Shown: piece by piece, positions 52,841 through 64,000 of the stretch
Layout: every line of letters begins with the position of its first letter
How positions within the stretch are numbered: position 1 is the stretch's first letter
Source of the DNA: an uncultured Pelagibacteraceae bacterium
Lineage (GTDB): Bacteria; Pseudomonadota; Alphaproteobacteria; Pelagibacterales; Pelagibacteraceae
DNA: 64,000 bases
Direction of reading: 5' to 3'
NCBI GenBank assembly: GCA_902523095.1
Contig: CABYYE010000002.1
Coordinates: 1-64,000 of the forward strand
Notes under the pieces: generated by a model
Seen by the model: only the letters and a program-made list of their open reading frames with translations
Told to the model about the DNA's origin: nothing
Database searches by the model: none
Position numbers and translations under genes: made by a program

Positions 52841-53965
52841 TTAATTAACCGGGGTATCTTTGTATACTTTACAAGACATAGCAATGCCTAGTCCTAGCAT
52901 TATCGCCATCATTGATGAACCGCCATATGACATTATAGGAAGTGGAGATCCAACTATTGGAAGCAATCCTAGAACCATTCCCATATTTACGACTACATAT
53001 ACAAAAAAAGCTGAAGCAAAACTGTAGCAATAAAGCTTTCCAAAATTACTTCTCGTAATATTTCCTATTTTGACTATTCTAGATACAATAATGCCATAAA
53101 GTATTAAGATTATTAATGATCCAAAAAAACCAAATTCTTCTGAAAATAATGTAAAGATAAAGTCTGTGTGTTTCTCAGGTAAATAATCTAAATAACTCTG
53201 AGATCCATTAAGAAAACCTTTTCCAAAAAGGCCTCCTGATCCAATAGCTATTTTTGATTGTATTATTTGATAACCAGCTCCTAAAGGGTCTTTCTCTGGG
53301 TTTAAGAAAGTAAGAATTCTAGATTTTTGATAAGGTTTAAGAAAAGAGATGGCAACAGGCAAAAATGAAATAAATAAAAGCGAAGCATAAATAAAAAATT
53401 TTGGTCTCACGCCTGCAAGCCAAGCTACAATTATACCGCCAGCACCAATTAAAATAGAAGTTCCTAAATCTGGTTGCATGATTACTAATAAAACAGGAGA
53501 GACTAAAGCTACTATTGGTAAAAATAAAAATTTAATCTTATTTACATTTTCTAATGAGACTCGATGATAATATTTTGCTAAAAATAATATTAAGCCTACC
53601 TTCATTAATTCTGACGGTTGTAAATTCATAAAATAAAAATTTAACCATCGTTTTGATCCAGAAGATGTTAAACCAAAGTATTTTACTCCTATAAGTAAAA
53701 TAAAAAAAATTAAATAGATTAAATAACTTGTGCTATGCCAAAGTCTTATTTGAACAAAAGATATAATAAAAAACATTAAAAAAAATATACAGAATCTTAA
53801 AATATGACTTTTTGTATGATACTTAAATTCTCCTCCATCTGTAGAATACATAGCGAACATACTTATTATTCCCAGAATTAAAATTGAAAATACTAATATA
53901 TAGTCGATTGAAATTAATTTATCTCGAAAAGTTAATGATGATTGAATAGATCTTGGTTGAAACAT
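52841..53965 (-). CDS. rodA: Rod-shape SEDS peptidoglycan glycosyltransferase RodA
   Basis: The 374-residue inner-membrane protein has about ten helices and SEDS signatures: SSGSKRWLNFYFMNLQPSELMKVGLILFLAKYYH, LVIMQPDLGTSILIGAGGIIVAWLAG and LPEKHTDFIFTLFSEEFGFFGSL, with GLLPIVGSPLPIMSYGGSSM near the end. RodA polymerises glycan strands with PBP2 in the elongation machine. It overlaps mrdA by one base. Confidence 0.96.
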   Translation of the reverse strand: MFQPRSIQSSLTFRDKLISIDYILVFSILILGIISMFAMYSTDGGEFKYHTKSHILRFCIFFLMFFIISFVQIRLWHSTSYLIYLIFFILLIGVKYFGLTSSGSKRWLNFYFMNLQPSELMKVGLILFLAKYYHRVSLENVNKIKFLFLPIVALVSPVLLVIMQPDLGTSILIGAGGIIVAWLAGVRPKFFIYASLLFISFLPVAISFLKPYQKSRILTFLNPEKDPLGAGYQIIQSKIAIGSGGLFGKGFLNGSQSYLDYLPEKHTDFIFTLFSEEFGFFGSLIILILYGIIVSRIVKIGNITRSNFGKLYCYSFASAFFVYVVVNMGMVLGLLPIVGSPLPIMSYGGSSMMAIMLGLGIAMSCKVYKDTPVN

Positions 53966-55899
53966 TATGTGCTCTCGCTGTATGAATTTTTAAAAGAATT
54001 TCTTAAACTGTCTCTTTCAATAACTTTTTTAATAACTTTTTGAGCAATCGGTGCCGCTGACTTACTTCCTGATCCGCCGTGTTCAACAACAACACTAATT
54101 GCATATTTTGGATCACTAACTGGCGCGAAAGCAACAAATAAAGCATGATCTCGATCTTCGTATTTTAAACTCTCTTGTTTTACTTCTGCTTCACGCTGAG
54201 CTTCGGTAAATCTTTTAATTTGAGAGGAACCTGTTTTTCCTGCAAACATAAATTTTTTATTTTCTAATCTAGATCCATAAGATGTACCTCCAGGCTCATT
54301 TGAAGAAGAATACATAGCGTCTTTAACAATTTTTATATTTTCTTGATTTCTAAATAAAGGTTTTAAATCAAAATTAGATACTAATAAATCATCTGTAAGT
54401 GGTTGATCTGGATTTTTATTTTTAAAATCAAGATAATCTTTTAAATTATTTTTATCTTTATCATATATTATTCTAGGATTTATTTTAAAGCCTCCATTAG
54501 CTATTTGTGCAGTCATTAAACACAATTGAATTGGAGTGCTTTGAAAGTACCCTTGTCCTATTCCAGAGTGCAATGTTTCTCCTAAATACCAATTTTGTCC
54601 TATATATTTTTTTTTCCAGGATGTGCTTGGAACTACTCCAGGTCTTTCCTCTGAAAAATTAGGTAATACCTTTTTTCCTAATCCAAATTTTTTTGCAGTT
54701 TCAGATAATCTATCTACTCCAAGTTTTCGAGCAATTTCATAAAAATAAACATCGCATGATCTTTTGATAGCTGACCTCATGTTCATTGTTCCATGACCCT
54801 TTTTTTTCCAACAATGAAATTTTTCTCCAAATAGTTCAATTTTACCGGTACACTTTACGGTATTTAAAGGTCTTACTATATTATTTTCTAAGGCGCTTAA
54901 CGCAACAATCGTCTTAATAGTTGATCCAGGTGGATACAGACCTGAAATCGCTTTGTTGATTAAAGGTTTTCTTTTATTTTTGATAAGACTTTGCCAATAC
55001 GTTTTATCTATTCCATGTACAAATGCATTAGGGTCATATGCGGGAGAGGAAACTAGAGAAATTATATCTCCATTGTAAATATCCATTACACATACTGAAG
55101 CAGCCTTATCTTTAATTATTTCAGAAGAAAATTTTTGTACCTCTAAATCAAGCGTAGTTTTAAAACTTTTTCCTGCTTGACCCTGATCAACTTGTATTTG
55201 TTTTATTCTTTTTCCAAAAGCGTTTACTTCATATCTTTGAAATCCTACTTTACCAATGATTTTCTCATCTAAGTAACGCTCTAAACCTGTTTTTCCTACC
55301 GCTATACCTGGAACTGACATATCTTTTAAATATGTCTTATCTTTTAAATCTTTTGCGCTTACTTGAGATACATAGCCCATTATATGAGCTGAAGAAGTAT
55401 CGTTATATATTCTAGCAATTGAAACTATAGGTTCTACTCCTTGCATTTCATGCAAAAATAAATTTATTCTCGAAAATTCTGACCAATTAAGATTATCTGA
55501 TATGATTATTGGCTCCCATGGTTTTTGTTTTGCAATTTTTCTTTTTAAAGAAAAAATTTTCTTTTCAGTAATATTTAAAATTGATTTTAATCTAAAAAAT
55601 ACCTCTTCTATATTCTGTGTATTTTCTGGTATTAGATGTATTTGATAAACTTGCCTATTAGATGCTAGTTCATTATCAAAATAATCTTTAATTACTCCTC
55701 TTTCAGGGGCAAGTTTCCATTCCCTAAATCTATTTTTATCCGATAAAGTTTTGTATTTTCTACTTTCATTGATTTGTAGAGAAATTAATCTACTTAAAAC
55801 TCCTACAACTACTATGGCTTTACCAACGCTTAACAAAAACATTCTTCTGCTAATTAGCTTTGACTTTATGACTGTGTTACCCGAATTAGAATTAAACAT
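53965..55899 (-). CDS. mrdA: Penicillin-binding protein 2
   Basis: The 644-residue protein has an N-terminal membrane anchor, a PBP dimer domain and a transpeptidase domain. The serine motif is GLYPPGSTIKTIVAL, the second motif is KRSCDVYFYEIARKLG (S-C-D in place of S-x-N, as in PBP2s), and the third is FAGKTGSSQIKR. It crosslinks peptidoglycan during elongation with RodA. It overlaps mreD by 8 bp and rodA by 1 bp. Confidence 0.96.
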   Translation of the reverse strand: MFNSNSGNTVIKSKLISRRMFLLSVGKAIVVVGVLSRLISLQINESRKYKTLSDKNRFREWKLAPERGVIKDYFDNELASNRQVYQIHLIPENTQNIEEVFFRLKSILNITEKKIFSLKRKIAKQKPWEPIIISDNLNWSEFSRINLFLHEMQGVEPIVSIARIYNDTSSAHIMGYVSQVSAKDLKDKTYLKDMSVPGIAVGKTGLERYLDEKIIGKVGFQRYEVNAFGKRIKQIQVDQGQAGKSFKTTLDLEVQKFSSEIIKDKAASVCVMDIYNGDIISLVSSPAYDPNAFVHGIDKTYWQSLIKNKRKPLINKAISGLYPPGSTIKTIVALSALENNIVRPLNTVKCTGKIELFGEKFHCWKKKGHGTMNMRSAIKRSCDVYFYEIARKLGVDRLSETAKKFGLGKKVLPNFSEERPGVVPSTSWKKKYIGQNWYLGETLHSGIGQGYFQSTPIQLCLMTAQIANGGFKINPRIIYDKDKNNLKDYLDFKNKNPDQPLTDDLLVSNFDLKPLFRNQENIKIVKDAMYSSSNEPGGTSYGSRLENKKFMFAGKTGSSQIKRFTEAQREAEVKQESLKYEDRDHALFVAFAPVSDPKYAISVVVEHGGSGSKSAAPIAQKVIKKVIERDSLRNSFKNSYSEST

Positions 55900-56404
55900 T
55901 TTTACCTATTATTATAACTGAATTATACATATTAAAAATAAACCAAAAAAATGGAAAAAAAATTAAAGTAAAAAAAGTATTATAAGACATATCTAACAAA
56001 CTAATTTCTATATTAGAAAAGTTATTCATTAATATTAAGAATGTCAGATTTGAAAAGAATATAGCTATAAAAAAAGTAAACCAATCAGTTGTTATACTTG
56101 TATTAACTGTCATATTTTTTACGTAAGTAGAGACTAATGACACGACTAAGTATGATAAAGAGCTCATTCCCAGAGGCAATCCGACAACCACATCATTAAT
56201 TATTCCCGCAAAAAAAACGTGACCATTGCCTAGTACTTCAGGTCTTTTTAAAGACCAAAAATAAATTATAATAAGCTGAATATTAAAGGATAATATTTCA
56301 AAATAATTTTCAAAATAAGTATCAAGTTCGCTTATAGATAAATAATAAAGAAGTGCTAAAGGACCAAAATTTACAATTTTTATTGTTGATTTAAAATAAT
56401 TCAT
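55892..56404 (-). CDS. mreD: Rod-shape-determining protein MreD
   Basis: The 170-residue membrane protein has five to six predicted helices. GNGHVFFAGIINDVVVGLPLGMSSLSYLVVSLVSTYV matches the MreD pattern (a conserved D in GxxxDxxxGxPLG). MreD links MreC and the RodA/PBP2 synthase. The gene lies between mreC (1 bp overlap) and mrdA (8 bp overlap), the usual order. Confidence 0.93.
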   Translation of the reverse strand: MNYFKSTIKIVNFGPLALLYYLSISELDTYFENYFEILSFNIQLIIIYFWSLKRPEVLGNGHVFFAGIINDVVVGLPLGMSSLSYLVVSLVSTYVKNMTVNTSITTDWFTFFIAIFFSNLTFLILMNNFSNIEISLLDMSYNTFFTLIFFPFFWFIFNMYNSVIIIGKNV

Positions 56405-57234
56405 TAGAAATTTGATAAATCAATTTTCACAAACGATAATTGTCCCGGTTCTGAAAAAAGTTTAACCTCTCCTTCAATTGTTGTTGTTCCTATCGGTGCA
56501 CCTGCATAAAAAATTCCATCTTTTCCTGATGTAAAAACTTCAATATCCTCTTCTATAATATATTCATCTGGTAGATATTCTAAAATTGGTCTTGTACTTC
56601 CATTTCCTTTTAAAATTGCTTGAACTCCTTCTTTACCAAAAGTTACTGGCACTCTGCTGTTTAAGTCATTTAAAAGTAAAACTCTTGATGATAAAAAATT
56701 TGTTTCTACTATTCTGCCTACTAAATAATCTTTGTCCATTACTGGCATACCTTTTAATATACCTGCTTTAGAACCTCTATTAATTATAATTGAATTTAAG
56801 TATGGACTATTCTTATCAATTAATACTTTTGATATAACAATATTTTCTTCCAATATCGTGTCTTCAGACTCTAAGATTTTTTTTAAATTTCTATTTTGAT
56901 TAGTGAGATATTTTACATTTAATTCTTTTTGTTTATATATCTCTAATTCTTTTTTTAATTTTTCATTTTCTTTTTTAAGACTAAATAATTCAGAAACATT
57001 TCCTGTGATTTCGGGAATATATCTTGAAGGTGAAGATGCAACCAAGGAGGCTCTATAAATACCATCATTTATTAATGATCTTATAGGCTTCATAAACTTA
57101 AAATCAAATGAATCTAAAAAAAAAATTATAATAGCAATTGTTATTAGTGAAAATAATGAAAATTTCTGTGCTGCCCCTCTTTGCAAAAGGGCTGATCTAA
57201 AAGCTATTCCAAAATCATCTCTGCTTGAAGACAT
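56404..57234 (-). CDS. mreC: Rod-shape-determining protein MreC
   Basis: The 276-residue protein has one N-terminal membrane helix (about residues 27-42), a coiled coil (about 84-120, LFSLKKENEKLKKELEIYKQ), and the two beta domains of MreC (VISKVLIDKNSPYLNSIIINRGSKAGILKGMPVMDKDYLVGRIVE). It forms a periplasmic scaffold activating PBP2-RodA. It starts 17 bp after mreB. Confidence 0.95.
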   Translation of the reverse strand: MSSSRDDFGIAFRSALLQRGAAQKFSLFSLITIAIIIFFLDSFDFKFMKPIRSLINDGIYRASLVASSPSRYIPEITGNVSELFSLKKENEKLKKELEIYKQKELNVKYLTNQNRNLKKILESEDTILEENIVISKVLIDKNSPYLNSIIINRGSKAGILKGMPVMDKDYLVGRIVETNFLSSRVLLLNDLNSRVPVTFGKEGVQAILKGNGSTRPILEYLPDEYIIEEDIEVFTSGKDGIFYAGAPIGTTTIEGEVKLFSEPGQLSFVKIDLSNF

Positions 57235-57251
57235 TTTTCTTTAAAGAAAAA

Positions 57252-59857
<2,606 letters not shown>

Positions 59858-59939
59858 AACTCGAAAGGTATATTACAATTAAAACTAGAATATGCAAACA
59901 CTTATACAAAAAACAGTTTATTTTTTTGATCAGTTTGGG

Positions 59940-61515
<1,576 letters not shown>

Positions 61516-61516
<1 letters not shown>

Positions 61517-63282
61517 TAAACTAAAATCTTTCCCTCATCCGATATTTCTTCTTCTTCCTCAGGACCTAAAATCATTTGATTATGAGGTTTGCCTGAAGGT
61601 ATCATAGGAAAGCAGTTCTCAGCTTTATCAACCACACAATCAAAAATTACAGGTTTTTGTATATCTATCATCTCTTTAATCTTAGCATCTAATTCATTGG
61701 GAGTTTTAGCTCTTATTCCAATACAGCCATAAGACTCAGCGAGTTTAACAAAATCTGGAAGAGCAGCGGTATAACTCTCTGAATAATTCTTTTCGTGTAA
61801 AAGTTCTTGCCACTGCCTAACCATTCCCATGTATTCGTTATTTAAAATAAATATCTTTATTGGTAGTCTATACTGAACTGCTGTAGACATTTCCTGCATG
61901 GTCATTAAAACTGATGCCTCACCAGCGATATCGACAACTAATTTGCCTGGATTGGCAATTTGAACACCAATTGCCGCGGGAAGTCCATAACCCATAGTTC
62001 CTAAACCACCTGAAGTCATCCATCGATTAGGTTTATCAAATTTATAATGTTGAGCAGCCCACATTTGATGTTGTCCTACTTCCGTAGTTATAAATGTATC
62101 TTTATTTTTTGTTAGTTCGTACAATCTCTGTACTGCGTATTGTGGCTTAATTATTTTTTCACTATTGATAAAATTTAAAGATTTTTTCTCTCTCCATTTG
62201 TCTATTTGCTCCCACCATTTTGCAGTTTTTTGTTTGTTTGAGGCTAAAAAATTATTATTTTTTTCTTTAAATCTTTTTATTAGTTTTTTTAATAATTCAG
62301 TAACATCACTAACAATTGCGAGGTCTACCTTAATATTTTTTCCAATAGACGAAGGGTCTATATCAACATGAATTTTTTTGGAGTCAGGTGAAAACTCATC
62401 AACTTTACCTGTTATTCTATCGTCGAATCTTGCTCCGATATTTATCATTAAATCACAATCGTGCATCGCGTTATTAGCTTCATAAGTTCCATGCATTCCT
62501 AACATTCCTAAAAATTGTGGGTCATCTCCTGGGTATGCTCCTAAACCTTGTAGTGTTGATGTTATTGGAAAACCGGTTAAAGAAATAAGCTCTCTTAGGT
62601 ATTTACTTGCTTCAGGTCCTGAATTTATTACTCCTCCACCAGTATAGAAAATTGGTTTAGATGATTTCTTTATTAGATTGATGAATTTGTCTAATTCTGT
62701 ATTTGATAATTTATTTTTTATCTTACCGTTTAATTTTTTCTTTAATAAATTTTTAAAAAATTTATATTTTCCTTTTTTAAATTGAATGTCTTTTGGTATA
62801 TCAACTAAAACTGGTCCAGGTCGTCCAGTCGTTGCAACTTCAAACGCTAAATGTAATATTTTTGAAAGATCATTTACATCTTTCACTAACCAATTGTGTT
62901 TAGTACATGGTCGAGTAATTCCTGTAGTGTCACATTCTTGAAAAGCATCTGTTCCAATTAAGTGTGTTGGTACTTGACCAGAAATACAAACGAGTGGAAC
63001 TGAGTCCATATAAGCATCAGTTAAAGCTGTTACAGCATTAGTTGCACCTGGTCCTGATGTAACAAGTAAAACACCAGGTTTTCCACTTGATCTCGCATAG
63101 CCTTCCGCTGCATGACCAGCACCTTGTTCATGTCTAGCTAAAATATGTTTTACAGATTTATGATTTTTTAACTCATCATATATTGGTAAAACTGCTCCAC
63201 CTGGATAACCAAAAATATATTCTACTTTTTGATCTTCCAAAGCTTTAAAAACAATTTCTGCTCCGCTTATTAATTTAGGCAT
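61516..63282 (-). CDS. ilvI: Acetolactate synthase large (catalytic) subunit
   Basis: The 588-residue ThDP enzyme has the catalytic Glu in DELKNHKSVKHILARHEQGAGHAAEGYARSSGKPG and the ThDP motif VVDIAGEASVLMTMQEMSTAVQYRLPIKIFILNNEYMGMVRQWQ, where the common GDG is GEA, as in many alphaproteobacterial versions. LDVDIDPSS-like VDIDPSSIGKNIKVD belongs to the FAD-binding middle domain. It makes acetolactate for valine and leucine. First gene of the ilv block, 37 bp after miaA. Confidence 0.97.
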
Positions 63283-63319
63283 ATATACAATCTAGCCTAG
63301 AAATATTTCTCGTCAAGTT

Positions 63320-64000
63320 TTAGCTTACGAGTTTTAAAGTTTTTTTAAGAAGAAACGCAAAATCTTTAGAATAAACCTTATTCCAGTTCTTCATATGCCC
63401 TCTAGCCCAGGTATTTTGTCTTTTTGCATATTGTCTTGTTTTAATAAGTATCAATTCTTTACATTGACTCATTGATATATGTCCACTTAAATATTTGTTG
63501 ATTTCTTGTATGCCTATTAATTTATTAATACTAAGAGAGCTGTTTAATTTTAGTTTGTTGAAATTTTTTACTTCGTCAACACACCCGCTTTTAAACATCA
63601 ATTCTGTTCTTAAATAAATCTTCTTCAAAAGCTCATCTCTAGGTGTGTCTAAGTAAATTTTTCTTACATCAAAATCTATAAAATTTGATTTTGTATTTTG
63701 TATCCAATCAAAAAATGACTTATTTGTTTTTATAAAAACCTCATAAACTCTTTGAATTCTTTGTGAGTCAGTTGGTAACAATTTACCTTTAGCTTTAGGA
63801 TCTAAGATTGTTAGCTCATTGTAAAATTTTTTGAAACCTAATCTTTTAAATAATTTCCTTACTTTTGCTCTAGTTCTAATGTCAATGTTTGGTATTTTAC
63901 TAATTCCTTTGGTGATAGAATTAAAATACAAACCAGTTCCACCAACTATTATGGGAACTTTACGTTTTTTATGACAATTATTAATTTTAACGGTAACTAA
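63320..64000 (-). CDS. miaA: tRNA dimethylallyltransferase MiaA, 5' end outside window
   Basis: The frame stays open to the window edge, so the gene is cut there; the track start at 63931 is a TTG coding for the Leu of the motif VPIIVGGTGLYFNSITKGI. The visible 226 residues include that motif, DPKAKGKLLPTDSQRIQRVYEVFIKTNKS and the C-terminal KTRQYAKRQNTWARGHMKNW. MiaA adds a dimethylallyl group to A37 of tRNAs reading UNN codons. The N-terminal P-loop lies outside. It is followed by ilvI on the same strand after 37 bp. Confidence 0.95.
   Translation of the reverse strand, partial: LVTVKINNCHKKRKVPIIVGGTGLYFNSITKGISKIPNIDIRTRAKVRKLFKRLGFKKFYNELTILDPKAKGKLLPTDSQRIQRVYEVFIKTNKSFFDWIQNTKSNFIDFDVRKIYLDTPRDELLKKIYLRTELMFKSGCVDEVKNFNKLKLNSSLSINKLIGIQEINKYLSGHISMSQCKELILIKTRQYAKRQNTWARGHMKNWNKVYSKDFAFLLKKTLKLVS

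Overview
The window looks like a chromosome segment of a SAR11-type marine alphaproteobacterium ('Candidatus Pelagibacter' or a close relative). This is inferred from very AT-rich DNA, intergenic gaps that are mostly under 100 bp, many 1-4 bp gene overlaps, a tandem glycine riboswitch in front of gcvT, a tandem SAM-II/SAM-V leader in front of metY, and a gene set rich in osmolyte, one-carbon and solute-uptake functions. No rRNA, tRNA, CRISPR array, insertion sequence or intact prophage was seen.

Layout: 1-3258 holds the end of a cyclopropane-fatty-acid synthase gene, a DUF3833 lipoprotein, Fe-type superoxide dismutase, a deletion scar joining the tails of an SDR gene and a MATE transporter gene, and a DMT exporter. 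3285-7854 is the riboswitch-controlled glycine cleavage operon gcvT-gcvH-gcvP with a terminator. 7872-16133 holds an outer-membrane barrel protein, prpD-like and aconitase genes, a LysE exporter, a CsaA-like protein, a P5C-reductase-like protein, an AbrB-type membrane protein and a DoxX protein. 16128-26985 is one minus-strand directon: a LivK-type binding protein, Liv-type ABC permeases and ATPases with a secreted alpha/beta hydrolase gene inserted between the two permease genes, AzlCD, a CsiD/GlaH-type glutarate 2-hydroxylase, and a TctABC tripartite transporter. 27065-32790 is a thiol/redox and housekeeping block (glutaredoxin, a Tat-exported MsrB and a cytosolic MsrB, CcdA, ribokinase, CysE).

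32866-46480 is a methylated-glycine catabolism block: a dimethylglycine/sarcosine dehydrogenase-like flavoprotein, EtfB, EtfA, ETF:quinone oxidoreductase, two transporters, and heterotetrameric sarcosine oxidase soxBDAG. With the glycine cleavage system these genes would take dimethylglycine to sarcosine, glycine and CO2 + NH3, loading one-carbon units on tetrahydrofolate. 46582-48087 is metY under a promoter, a SAM-II aptamer, an intrinsic terminator and a SAM-V aptamer, so sulfur-amino-acid synthesis responds to SAM at two levels. 48096-52253 holds two paralogous small lipoproteins and a 2-hydroxyacid dehydrogenase / DMT / DadA-like oxidase trio. 52298-64000 runs leftward as miaA (partial), ilvI, ilvN, ilvC, leuA, mreB, mreC, mreD, mrdA, rodA and a bactofilin: branched-chain amino acid synthesis followed directly by the rod-shape machinery.

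The most unusual points are the 12-gene uptake/hydrolase/GlaH/Tct directon with an internal attenuator, the two-stage SAM leader with a visible antiterminator pairing, the double-gene deletion scar near 1580, and the odd 37002-37494 interval (GC-rich hairpin, strong Shine-Dalgarno without a usable start, orphan winged-helix ORF).
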